Origin: Apostichopus japonicus | Taxonomy: Eukaryota; Echinodermata; Holothuroidea; Aspidochirotida; Stichopodidae | NCBI RefSeq assembly: GCF_037975245.1 | Contig: NC_092577.1 | Location: 4,215,001 to 4,279,000, forward strand | Direction: 5' to 3' | Length of the DNA: 64,000 nucleotides | Shown here: in pieces, positions 49,701 through 62,200 of the stretch | Layout of the letters: the number at the start of each line of letters is the position of its first letter | Numbering within the stretch: the stretch's first letter is position 1 | The notes under the pieces: generated by a model | What the model was told of the DNA's origin: nothing | Seen by the model: the letters and a program-made list of their open reading frames with translations, nothing else | Database searches by the model: none | Program-made: the position numbers and the translations under genes

Positions 49701-51971
49701 AAAAGCACAAGGTACGAACACAGGTAACCCTGCTAGAAATACGAGTTGTTTGCTTGATATTTACTACAGACGTATGCTCCAGCTGGATCAACAGCCAGTG
49801 ATGCTTCGAGCTATCATCTGATAGGCCGGGGAATCGGTTCTCATGTCGCCGGGTACGCCGGGGAGAGACATAACCCCAAACTCGGCAGAATATCTGGTAA
49901 ATCTAATTCATCCCAACAACTATCGGTTGATATATAGAAAAACACCCGATATTTCCCAAAATTATCGCTGATCATATCGAAGCTTCGTCATGTAACAAAT
50001 ATATTTCTATACCATCGGGCAATTCTTTAAACTATTTGATCATGATTTTGGATTGACATTCACAAGCGAAACACACGCAAAATTTATTTATAGCCATTCG
50101 GGAAAGCTGGTTATCAAAGAGTATTTTGTCCATTTAGAGAGATCTTTTACAGTTTTCTGATTTAGCCAGATTTACTTTTGTTCAAGAGTTCAATTAAAAA
50201 CTTAAAGGTTATATTTTAAATCATTAACTTTTTGTGGGTTTTCTCTTTACTTGCTGCTTGTAACTAAGTGTTTCTGTACCCCTTTTACCAGCTGTTAATG
50301 TACTCAACATTTAAGAAAATACGTTTCATTAACACCAATAACTTCGCACCCCTTGGGGGCTTGCCTCTCACCCCCTTCCCCACCCCAAGGGTTGTGTACA
50401 TCGAAGTGAAGACAAGTTATTTTACAAAGCATATATTCATGATATAATTCCTTTCCTGCATTTCCTATGGTTTCAAATCTAGCCTTGGATCCAGCCGGTC
50501 CTTACTTTGAAAATTGTGACGTCATTGTCCGATTGGATCACACCGATGCTGAGTTCGTTGACGTCATACACGCTGATACTAATTTAATCCGTACTATGGG
50601 TAAGTTTAACCGGTTCCGCGAAATTGTAGTCAAACTAATCACGAGGGTATACATTCTATGGACTGTGTAATAAAATGTTGCTAATTAATGCCCCTTATAA
50701 GGCTTTTCCTCAATCCCACCCCGCCCTAACATTTAAAAATACATCCTTTTAGTATACCGATTGTTTCATATCGAATTTTTAACGAAATAAAATTTGCAAC
50801 AAACGTACAATAAGAAACAAAAACGAACAAATGTCGCCATGTAAACTCAGGGGCGAATCCAGGGTGTTGGATAGCCGTGTGTGGGTGTAAACACATCCTC
50901 TCTAACCTCCAAAGTAGTTATAAGCACAATCTTGAGTTCAGACCTAACTATATAGATCTAATTTATAATCTAAATGTGCCCCATTAGTCGGTTATACAAC
51001 GACCGCAGGGCCACATTCCTGTACTATAGAGTAAAATCTTGAATTCGCCCACTGAAACCCGCATTAAACTCAACTCGTCTGCCGAGTGGATTATTTCAGA
51101 GAGCGAGTATATAAAAATACATATTTTTTTTTCTTAGTTTGGACGTCTGGTAATACCACTGTAGAAAAAATGAATTTCATACGCATCAACTTTATCACCT
51201 TAATCACCTTAAAGTCATTAATGTAGGCACGTGATGTCGTGCTTTTGCCAAGTGAACATTTAACCTGTATTATAATACCGACAAGATGTTTCATCTATTC
51301 CAAACGGCGTGAATCATATTTCTGAATGGCAGTGCCTGTTTTATGTATGTATGTATGGGTTGTTTTTGTTTCGGGGATTTCTTAATTCCACTATGGCAGC
51401 CATAATATCCCCAAATAACCCCATAATAGTCACATCATAGCCAAATGATATCTCCATAATATCCGCATTAAAACCTAGTAATCGTCACACAATATACAAA
51501 TAATAGCCTCAAAATAGCCAAAATAATATCCACGTGATAACCTCGGCACTTATAATACAGTCACTGTAATTAACAGCGGTGACGTCATATGTTTGCTTTC
51601 TTTCTCCAACAGTATTTTCTTCTTAATCTTAACTTTACTTCTTTTAACAGGTATGGGTATGCATCAGGCCACTGGACACGCGGATTTCTACCCTAACGGA
51701 GGTCACGATCAGCCTGCTTGCCCAAGTCGCATTCTATCAATTTTGTTTATTGAGGGAACGATTTACGAAGGTGATTACTTTCATATTTGGTACTAAGGTA
51801 ATGGATGCGACATATGAGGAACAATGTAGAGGCGGTAGATAATTAAGTATTAGAGGGCGGTATATACTTAATTGTAGATGGAGGTAGATAATTAAGTAGT
51901 ATATGTATATTATAAATATCTGTATATATATATATGTATTTAATATATGTATATATATATTTAATATATAT

Positions 51972-52003
<32 letters not shown>

Positions 52004-52006
52004 GTC

Positions 52007-52041
<35 letters not shown>

Positions 52042-52774
52042 GTATATATATGTATATATATATATGTATATATATGTATATATATATGTATATATATGTA
52101 TATATATATATGTATATATATAGGCTGATAAGTTGTAGAGGGCGGTAGTTACTACCGCTGTAGAAAGCGGTACACCAGTTACTCTTTATTAGAGACTCTT
52201 TATTGGAACACGATTAATATGCTACACAATTTGCAGATATGCAAATGCAACTGCGGTTTTTGGTTTCACCGTTACATTTCACTTTAAAGTAATCAGTTTG
52301 ATTTTGGAATTATGATACCTTCCTCTGATTTCATCTACCTCACACCCAGGTGGAGTACAATATGTCCTCTGTGATCACGAGAAGGCTCATGAGATGTATA
52401 TTGAGTCCATTACTTCCGGTTGTAGATTCATGGCTTCTCCTACCGCCGATAACAATCTCGACAACTACGTAGACGGTATCACAGGATATTACGATGCCGC
52501 TAACGCCATGCCCATGGGCTTCCATGCAGATAAATCCTATATGATTTCTGAGACACAATACTTCCAACCTTACGTAACCCGCACGGTAGACGAGAAAGAC
52601 GAGCTTCACTGTAGTAAGTGTCACTCTGAAGGGGGAGGGGGAGGGGGAAGGTGGGGGTGGTTCTGGTATTTAAATTAACTGTTAAGAAAATTGGTGGAAA
52701 TTGTCGATATGTTTTAGTTCAAAACCACATCCTCGTTGCATCTTTTATGGCGAAGATATGATTTTGTTTTCATC

Positions 52775-52811
<37 letters not shown>

Positions 52812-54739
52812 TATAGTTTTTCGAGACTTATAGAAAGTCGATACACTGAAGGGACGCCGTTGGTATGTACATAACACAGTAATATCATTTCTGGGTATAG
52901 GTCCTATACGTATCACGTCCCACGTTGTGATATCAGGCAGTTATATTGGCTATAGTATATATACCACATATGCACTTAAATCTTAGTGCCAGGCTGATAT
53001 GTTATTATTCGGAGGTTTAGACCATCCTTACCCCCAATTACCACCCACCCACCACCCCACATCATCCCCACCCCCACCTCATGCTGCCCCCCTTCCCAAA
53101 ATCGTCACTACCCCCATCTTCGTATTTACAAAAAATCACGGAGATTCATTAATGTCTTTCATTTTCTTTGTTTATAGAGAGTCAATACAGAGCTAAAGTC
53201 TATTTTGACGATCCACGTGATGCCGACGAAGCTCACGGTGATCTATATATTAGATACGGTAATGACGCTGGCCTGTGGACTGAGAAGATACACATGGCTA
53301 ACACGTAAGTCATGCTTTACTCAGTCTTAACATTTGTCAGAAAATAAGGTAAATATATATACATATACATAGACGTAAGAGGCGAGGGGGAGGGGGCTGG
53401 GGGCTGCAACCCCCCCCCAACCAAAACTGTTTGTGAAAATTCTGGCAATATGCTGAGAATTTTGCGGGCACCTACTGAAAGAAGAATAATTTGCAATGTG
53501 TTTTTCAATGGTTAAACTGATATTATTATTATCATTAATATTGTAACGACTTCCCCAATAATGATAACCAATATGGAAAGGTAATAATACGGAAAATGAT
53601 TGTATGTTATTGGCATGTGATGTAATAACCGGATGGATGCCTATATGATATGCACATTGACATGTTTTAGTTATATTTTTGGGCAAGTCGTTACAGCCCC
53701 CCCCCCCCACCAATCAAATTAGGCTCCTACGCCTATGTACATATATATATTATAATTATATATACACTTACTTAACCGTGTCCACATACAAATGATCTTG
53801 GGTTGAGAGAATCTTATTACAATGAACAGCAGTGTGACAGATGATCACGTGATCAGGCACGATCTGGTGTGACCCCCTCTTTTTCTTCTTCTTCTTTGCC
53901 ATGTACAAATGAAACACAAACCGCTTTCTAATTCAGGAAATGACTACTAATATTTTGTTCTTCTAATATAGTGGAGAAAATGCGTATGAACCAGGCTTGA
54001 GTTATTACGTCACAGGAGCCGGTAATTCCTTCGCTGAACCATTGACGCGAATCGAATTTTCCTGGGAGTACGACGGTGACTGGTACAATCCAATCTCATG
54101 GGATATCTTCAGGAACCCGGATGTCTACGTATCCCGTATTGAGGTCGATTCTTTAGACGTCAGACAAAGGTAATAACCAGGCCGATGAGACCGGTGTGGG
54201 GGCGGATGGGGTAATGGGGGTACAGCTAGGGGCCCAGAAAAAACGGAATAAGAATTAGTGAATTTCACATGTTTAAAAGTGAGGGGTGCAAGGGGGCTGG
54301 GGGTAGTTGTGGTTTGTGAAATAATTGGTCCCATAGCACTCGACGCTTCTTATAATAGCCATTAATAACTTTAAATGGTGATTGTATAGGCACAAAATTA
54401 ATTTTAATATATTGTAGATCATAAACATTTTTGCTATCAAATTAACCAGGTTGTATTTGCCGCGTGTCCATACCACAAAACAGTGATAAAGGTTTTCCTG
54501 TTGTCATATTTATAGAGCAAATTTCCCTTTCACCTCCCCCATGCCCCCCCTCCTCCACCGAGGATAAAACTACCTAGATAGACGAGAAAGTGTCGATGGG
54601 AGTGACCATGACAACTATTGAAATATTAAATAATTGTTTTATTTTCTTTTATATCGTTTCCAGCTCTACTTTCTGCAGCACCGTTTCGGACGGGCTTGTG
54701 CGTTCCAACAAACATGACGTCATATTTCTGCCTTGCTAA
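46759..54739 (+). CDS. pancreatic-lipase-like secreted protein 1, complete, catalytic Ser replaced (probable pseudoenzyme)
   Basis: Exons: 46759-46801, 47789-48216, 49770-49896, 50483-50599, 51651-51770, 52350-52613, 53178-53304, 53972-54169, 54664-54739. All splice sites are GT-AG with compatible phases; the 1500 bases encode 499 residues and a TAA. A hydrophobic signal peptide ([12 protein letters not shown]) precedes [10 protein letters not shown], the usual mature N-terminus of the pancreatic lipase family. Asp202 (LDPAGPYF), His288 (CDH) and the 23-residue lid between two cysteines (ending at C286) are kept. The nucleophile elbow, however, reads GRGIG (residues 176-180) instead of GXSXG, so Ser178 is Gly. 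A PLAT/C2-like C-terminal domain (about 367-499) ends IFLPC as in the family. Family members hydrolyse triglycerides outside the cell; this one should not, and may act as a binding or colipase-like protein (inference). The intact frame argues against a pseudogene. Confidence 0.92.
48246..48629. mobile_element. hAT-like MITE, degraded, in lipase 1 intron 2
   Basis: Starts CAGTGGCGTACGCAATGGGG and ends, on the other strand, CAGTGGCGTGTACGTG. The G-rich start resembles the other MITEs here. I do not see an 8-bp duplication at the flanks, so the ends may be eroded. Confidence 0.5.
48630..49769. other. intron 2 remainder, nothing coding
   Basis: About 1.1 kb with several C-runs (48781, 48961, 49311); no element identified. 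Confidence 0.5.
50848..51054. mobile_element. possible hAT-like MITE in lipase 1 intron 4
   Basis: About 207 bp with ends CAGGGGCGAATCCAGG and, on the other strand, CAGTGGGCGAATTCAAG. The ends fit hAT-like inverted repeats loosely; no convincing target duplication is seen. Confidence 0.4.
51899..52122. repeat. (TATG/TATA)n microsatellite in lipase 1 intron 5
   Basis: About 220 bp of TA with regularly spaced TATGTATA; Tyr/Ile/Cys frames across it are artefacts. Confidence 0.95.
52778..52808. repeat. (TA)n microsatellite in lipase 1 intron 6
   Basis: About 30 bp of TA. Confidence 0.9.
53368..53737. mobile_element. hAT-like MITE in lipase 1 intron 7
   Basis: 370 bp between perfect 8-bp duplications TACATATA (53360-53367 and 53738-53745). 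Ends CATAGACGTAAGAGG and, on the other strand, CATAGGCGTAGGAGC, with G-rich and C-rich subterminal blocks. Non-coding. The duplication lies in AT-rich sequence, so it is slightly less decisive than for the elements at 18352 and 26607. Confidence 0.75.
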
Positions 54740-55124
54740 CTGCAAAAACAAAAAAGGATAATTAATCGATCAGAATTGTGTCAATAATATAAAAATTATT
54801 TTAATTAATTTTGCGCAAAATATAGAAAATTATTTTTTATTGTTTCTTGAAAGGTTAAAGGATTTAAAACGATAGAGAGTAACTCATAGAGATGATTATC
54901 TCATAGTATTTGCATAATAATTAATAGGTGCTCGAGAATTAAGGCGAACAAACACAACCTTGTCACGTGACTGCATCGTGGGATCTATAGCTTATGCTTT
55001 TCATTACTATAATAAGGGGACAAAAGACTAGAGATCTTATAATGTAAGGTAAATGTGTCATACCACACAATTGAGCTCAGTAGAAAGGAGAACAAAAGAT
55101 CATTAGTTCTTTAGCTCATATCTA
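54740..55124. other. 3' flank of lipase 1
   Basis: AT-rich sequence after the stop codon. No AATAAA within the first several hundred bases; AT-rich variants may serve instead. Confidence 0.5.
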
Positions 55125-55652
55125 TCGCCCCCCCCCCCCCCCCGCTTATGTCTATTGTTTCTTTCCGCTTATATCTATTGTTCCCCTCCGCTCAGATCTA
55201 TTGTTCCCATCCGCTCATATCTATTGTTCCTCTCCGCTCAGATCTATTGTTCCCATCCGCTCATATCTATTGTTCCCCTCCGCTCATACCTATCGTTCCC
55301 CTCTGCTCATATATATCGTTCCCCTCCGATCAAATCTAGTGTTCCCCTCCGCTCATATCTATTGTTCCCCTCCGATCATATCTATCGTTCCCCTACGCTT
55401 CTATCTTTTGTTCCCCTTCGCTTATATCTATTGTTCCCCTCCGCTCATATCTATTGTTCCTTCCGCTCATATCTATCGTACCCCCTCCGCTCATATATAT
55501 CGTTCCCCTCCGATCATATCTATCGTTCCCCTCCGCTCATATCTATCGTTCCCCTCGGCGCATATCTATCGTTCCCCTCCGATCTTATATATTGTTCCCT
55601 CCGCTCATATCTATTGTTCCCCTCCGCTCATATCTATTGTTCCCCTCCGCTA
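55125..55652 (+). repeat. 23-bp minisatellite
   Basis: About 22 units of CCTCCGCTCATATCTATTGT plus TCC (variants TATCG, GATCATA). The unit length is not a multiple of three and it contains no stop in any plus-strand frame, so all three frames are open across it. I regard these frames as non-genic. Confidence 0.93.
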
Positions 55653-57095
55653 TGTTGCCAGTGAAAGGTCTTTGTTTCCTTTTTCAATTGTACCATCATT
55701 CTGCTAGGGGTACAAAGCTAAAAGTAACTATACGATATTTGGCCCTCGCAAGTACCATGCTTGTAGACCCTTTGCTGCACCGTTGGGTAGTGTCACTAGC
55801 TAATATTACCAAACGCTAGAACTGCATGAAGATATCACTTTGTTAAAATATGACGTAATAAGAAACATAACATCGTATTATAAATGATGTGAAAAATTAA
55901 TAATAATAAAAATCCCTGAAAAATTCCTCATCTGATTATATTTTATCCTTATTTGTTTGTGTTTGAATGTTCGATACAACTTACAGTGGCGTCATATATT
56001 TTGTTGTTGTTGAGCTGTGCGAAGGGCAAAGGTGTGTATGGGGGAGGGGTGAGGAGGGTGTCTATGTTTATCGCCGGGAGACACATGATGTACAAACATA
56101 ATTGTAAAAGTAAAGGAGTCTCGTAAAAACAGAATGCCCATTTAAAATAGATAATTTCAGAAAGCAATGTTTTCTGTTTACCGAGCAAATTGACGGTTTT
56201 ACCCGAATAATAGACGCTGCAATGACGGTGCCGCTAATGGAGGTCCACTTTGTGAATATAGTTACCCCTCTCTACCCACCCCTCTCTCTATCCATAATCT
56301 ATCTATCTGTGTCTAAAAAAGCACTTTCTCTACCCTGTTTAAATTTTTACAATACATTAATATTTAATTCACGAACAGAAAAAAAAAAATCAGCATTTTT
56401 TTTTCCAAACATGTGACTTGTCACCGAGTTATAACGTGCATAAACACTGCAGTGCCTATAGAATCAACCGATATATTTAACCAGACAGTGTTTAGTGAGA
56501 CGTGTCCCTGCTTCGGGTACTAATACTACACGGCGGTACATGGCGAACAAGTAAACACATACATTTTAGATTATGCCATTAGAAGTCAAGTGGACTAGTG
56601 TCTGTCTGCACTGTGTGAAATAAGCGTGTGACATTTTGTCCAAATTAATGTTAACGTACAAGACAAGCATAAACTTAGTTTACAAGTCGGCTCCCCAGTC
56701 ACAGTCAACTTCTCACCGATGAAGTGTAAATTACCATAATCAGTGGTGTTGAGAACCCTGGTCGGCCCCTGGGATAATAATTTTGTAGCTGTGCATTTTT
56801 CGAATTTCCCGACCCCCCTCCACCCTTCCCCTCCACCCTCCCCCCAACGGGCTGTAGGTTCTCTGAACCCCCTTCGTTCGTAACACCTACCTAAAAATAG
56901 CTTAGTACGTGTCCTGACTATATGAGGCATGTCATGATGAAACCTCTTCAGAGTAACCGTTTAAGTAATACTTGACAATTAGATAGAACAGCAATTTAGT
57001 GCAATGCAGTATTCCGTGTTTCGCAGACCTTAAAACAGTCAAAAGGATATCTCACAATCCTTCAAGAATAATACTAACTCCACATACAGTCAAAA

Positions 57096-57130
<35 letters not shown>

Positions 57131-57784
57131 AAAATCATGTCAATAAAAGAGAAATATATTCTAAGCATATTGGTGAAATTTTCTTTCAATTCCTATGTAT
57201 AGTGTTCGAGATAACAATATTCGAAATTTCACATGTTTTGTACCAAAAGTGTGAATTTCAAGCAAACAGGTGTGACGTCATAAATGCGCACTGAACAAGT
57301 TGTTCTTCTAAATCCTTATCCAAATTTTCTTCAAAACTGATGGTTTTAATAAAATATGAATACAATATTGTCATAAAAGTATTGATATCTTCACATCTTA
57401 CAAAAGAATTTTGAAACCGAATCCAATTCAAGGTCAAAATTATAGAGTGAAATAACCGAGGACAAAAACCAAACAACCAAAAATCATGACGTCACACCTG
57501 TTTGTTTCAAGTTCACTTTTTTGTAAATTCTGTGACGATGCCATCAACCGATATCTCGCTAATGCAATGTAGGAATTGCATGCAAATTTTACTACCGTAC
57601 GATGCTTTGTATAGATTTTTCTTTCATAAATCAAAACTGATTTGCTGATGAATGTTACTCCATATTTCTTTTCTTGTTTCATTTTTTCTTCTTCTTTTCA
57701 GTTGAATTTGCTAAGGATGGTAACATCATAGTTGTACATTCCCCACAATTTACTATTTTAAATATCCCTTTCGTCTGCCTTACA
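55653..57784. other. intergenic, nothing recognisable
   Basis: About 2.1 kb with a (CA)n run at 57099-57127 and a G-rich patch near 56038-56060; no supportable gene. Confidence 0.5.
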
Positions 57785-57792
57785 TATATGGA

Positions 57793-58063
57793 CAGGCGCG
57801 TAGCCCAAGGGTGGGGGCGAAGGGGGCGACCGCCCCCAACCCCCCTTGAGCTTTTTTTTTTATGATATCGCTAGTAATTTCAAATTAGAAAATGCTTACA
57901 TGCAACTCACAAGGCCTGGGAAGTGCCATTTCCAGTGATCTGGCAGGCATTTTCGGCCAAAATTTTCTTATACGCTTCGCGCCAACCTATGGTGGCGCTT
58001 CGCTCAGATAGTTTGCCTACAAGCTTCGCCCCTCCCTTGGCAAATTTCTTGCTACGGCGCCTG
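57793..58063. mobile_element. hAT-like MITE
   Basis: 271 bp with ends CAGGCGCGTAGCCCAAGG and, on the other strand, CAGGCGCCGTAGCAAG, flanked by 8-bp duplications TATATGGA (57785-57792) and TATGTGGA (58064-58071) that differ at one base. Subterminal G-rich and C-rich blocks as in the other copies. Confidence 0.8.
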
Positions 58064-58071
58064 TATGTGGA

Positions 58072-59260
58072 GTTAGTATTATTCTTGAAGGTCGGTTGTC
58101 TTCTTCTAGACTGAGAAACTATCTTTCTAGAGTGCATGGCCGAGATATCGTTGTTAATTTCAAATCGATACACCAAGTGTGTCGTTCACATGAAGCACGG
58201 ACTTTCATTGCATTATTGTCTGTTGTCGGTTCTATTTTTATATGAATTATTGACACTATGAAAAGATAAGGGTACCAGAGACAACAAAAAACCCATGTGA
58301 GTTAAACAGCCGGTCTGGACAGCGTGAGATAAGCCAACACCAAACGGTACAGAGTAAGTCATGCAGCCGGGCCAAAGATAAGCCATGTCAAGTCACTGAA
58401 CCGAAGAAAATAAGAGAAATCAACAGAAAATAAAAATAGGAAGCCAAAAGAAAGCAAGTTAGAAGCAATAAACTAAGAAAGAAGGGGTGGGGGAAGTGAG
58501 GGATGGGGGGGGGGCAAGGCAAGGAAGAGAAAAGTCATTTTAATACAAATTAATGAAAGACCAAATATTTATAAAAGCAAAGTTAATTCGAATAAGAACC
58601 GTATATAGAGAATGGTAGAATGTGATCAATGTTAATGTGGACCCCAGTTGGCCTCCATGCTGGTGAACTATCCTAACCAGATATAGGATAACATTTAATC
58701 ATGAAGTCAATTGGAAATTTTTGATCAGGGAGTTGTTTCCATTTCATCTCCCTGGTCCGATTCTGTTGCCGGTAACCCTACGCCCACCCTCCAGTCCATA
58801 TCGGTCTTACCATTACTTATCACTTTGCCGGTTTATCCACTCCTACCCTTACCCGTATACCTTTCACCCTTGACCCCATCCACCAGCCATTACCTATGAT
58901 GTCTCACTCCTTCCTTACCCGATCAATACTCTCCCCTCGCCCTCCATAACCTCTACCCTTCCCCTAACCCCTACCATTCCCCTATCTCATCAAACCTCTA
59001 ACCATACCCCCTTTCTTCCCCCACCCTCATTTCAAATTTGTCATCATGACATTGTCGTCAAGAATATAACGCATACAAACCAACCAATTTATATTTAAAT
59101 TCGAGTGTAACAAACGGATAGAGGGCGCCAGTAATCTTATTTCTTTTACTGCTACCGTCACACAAAGTTCTGTCGTCCTTGCTGGTACATTCGAGGACTT
59201 TTTTTGCTACGCGAGATTCGTTCCAGTTGTATGACTAGCTACACCGACGAAGCCGCCAAG
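58072..59260. other. 5' flank of lipase 2
   Basis: About 1.2 kb, including a G run near 58505, a pyrimidine-rich TACCC/TCCCC stretch at 58770-59030 and no clear core promoter element. Confidence 0.5.
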
Positions 59261-62200
59261 ATGATTGGTCTATTACTTAGCATATTCCTTCTTGGAGCTG
59301 GTTCGTATAAGTCCCTTTTCGTTTTTATATGTTTCCCTTAAGCTTGATTAAACTATCGTTAAATTTGTTTTCTCTATATTTCATACGGATTTATTATTTT
59401 AACATCTTTAGTTCTATCTGCCTCAATACATGCAACAATATCAAACATTAGTGAGCTCACGTAATGACTTATATTTAAGCGGGTAATCAACTAGCAATTA
59501 AGTTCTTTAAAATTTGAGGATGAAGGCCGAAGATGACGAGAACAGTTTCTGTTAACCGTTTGCGAAAATAAAATGATAACAACAAAAACATTAAAATATA
59601 GGTCTAAACATACAAGAAAAAAATGATCCTTTTCGCTTTCAATAAGACAATTTGTGAAGCTAACCATAACCATAACTATTGGCGTTTGCGGAGGTGTTCG
59701 GATATGAAAAATGGAAGAATATTTAGTGACGGGAACATAGAGGCAAGAATGATGATATAACTGGTATAATAATTGATAGTAATAGGCAGCTGTCAAATTG
59801 ACTTTATGTCCTAAAACACGTGCATTTAAATCGAAGCAAGCCTAACCATTATGTGTGTGTTATTATCTTTGCAGATATTTTTCGATGATATTGTATTTCA
59901 AATTTGTCCAAATGGTCTCATGAGGAATACATTGTGTTAAATGTGGGTGTGTGTGGATGTTCAGGCAGGGAGGTGGGGGTGGTGTGGGGTACGACTACAG
60001 TATGTCACATATGCGGGGAGGGGGCAGGGAGGAGGAGGAGGCGGGAGGAGGCGGGGAGGAGGGAGGGGCGGGGAGGAGGGAGAGGAAGATTGGGCATGTG
60101 GTAATTCATCTAAGACACTGCAGGAAGATTATAGACAAACATTTTAAAGTTGACGCACGGTATCTCTAATACAAAATTACACCACTTGGGAGTATAACAT
60201 TATTCCGTTAACCAACTCACCCCTATACCACCGCCCCTGCCCCCCCCCCCCTTATCCTTCAATTGGGTCTCTGTATGATACCATTGCCCAAATGAAAGAT
60301 ATATCTGATAGTCAGTTTTAATTGATCTTAATTCGTAAAATGTCAGTCTTAATTTTTTATTGGCTATGTCTGTAAGAGAGTGAAAAATCCGAAAAACATG
60401 CATAAATAATCAGTTATTGTCACTTCAAAACAGGCGTCACTCTCTTCAGAAAGAGAAACTTAAGCAAACAATAATCAATAAGCACCATCTCCACCCCCCT
60501 CCTTCTACAGTAAGCACCTTATTTTCCTACCTACTTTGTATTAGTTATTCTTAAGTAGTTTTTTATTTGTATCAATTACTATGCTACATTGTTCTTTCTT
60601 TATTGTTCTTTTGTTGTTTTTTCTTTGTTCTTTATTGTTCGTTCTTTCTTTATTGTGGTATCATCGTCCTTGCTGCTGATTGTCTTTCTTCATACTGTCC
60701 TAATCTCCCCATTCCCCCCCCCCCCCCCCCCACAGACATAATGTCACCCTTTCAGTTTGTTGTCGTAGTAACATGCCGCCGTATACTCCGTTAGTACACT
60801 GACCAACGCGTCATTCTGCCTTTTTCCATAAATCTTTTATTAGGAAACTTTCGGATAGAAATGGCACAGTATAGTTACATGCAGTTACACAGGCAAAATA
60901 ACAGGGTTTGTTTCTTTACGTCGACTGTTGAACGATTACGCTTTAACGTTATACAAAACTCTCATTGTCTGTTGCTAGACACTCCTTTGACATCACTCTC
61001 ATTGTCTGCTGATATAACACTCCTTTAAACAACACTCTCGTTGGCTGTTCATACAACACTCTTGTTGGCTGTTGCTAGAACCCTACTTTAAACAACACTC
61101 TCATTTTCTCCTACTAGAACACTCCTTTAACAACACTCTCATTGTCTACTGGTAGAACACTCCTTTAGCAACGCACTCATTGATTGCTGATATAGAACAC
61201 TCATTTGAAAACACTCTCTTTTCCTGTAATGTTAAAAACCCTATAATTCCGACAAACTTTATTTTCTTTCATATTTAAATATACTTTGTTTTTCTATACC
61301 GATTAACAGCTGCGGAGAAAGTATGTTATCCTGATCTAGGATGTTTCAACAACCTTCCCCCTTTCCTGGACATTCCTGACCGACCAGTTAGCCCCCTACC
61401 GGATAGCAGGGAGGACGTGGGTACCGAGTTTGTCTTAAACACACCATCGAATGGCTTCGACTTCGAATATGATATTATTTCAAATCTCGTACCAGATTCG
61501 TTAGCAAATTCCAACTTTGACCCTAACCTGGAAACTAAGATCCTTGTCCATGGTTACGGTGAATCGGGATACTCAAGCTGGATTGAGACGATGGGTAGAG
61601 CCTTCCTGTCCGTTGGTAACTACAACATAATCCGCGTTGACTGGTTTCCAGGCGCATTCGAACTGTATCATAAGGCAACATCAAATGCGCGCCTCGTTGG
61701 CGCAGAAATAAGCCTGTTGATGGACAACATTAAGGTAAAAAGTGCTTTGTTTCTGATATCTTTTTCATTTTATTTACTTTACTTTTCATTAACCCTGACG
61801 TGTCATATTTCATGTGATCTCATTTCTTCTATACTGTCATTAATGAATGGAGTTTACAACGCGTGTAAATAAAGAAAAAAATATTAAAATATTAAATGAA
61901 ATTAGACAACAACGAAAATGTCAATATGTTCTACTTAAATCGTATAGCAGTAATTTAATTAATGATCTTTGGGCGATTGCAACTTTTTTTTTCTATATTT
62001 ATTTTAAACCTCATCAGCAGTGTTATACACTATTCCCATGCTTGTTGTTGATACCTTAAAACAATACTGATCTGGAAGATCGGAAAGACATTTTTTTTTG
62101 GCTATTCTTCGCGGATGGTTTCAGTACAAACATATTATCCCCTGCAGTTCTATATGGAAGCAACTCTGTGAATGGCAATATAATATTTGATGGAATACAG

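Noticed and set aside
55155-55664. 169-codon frame
   Set aside because: Pure minisatellite translation; the other two frames are equally open.
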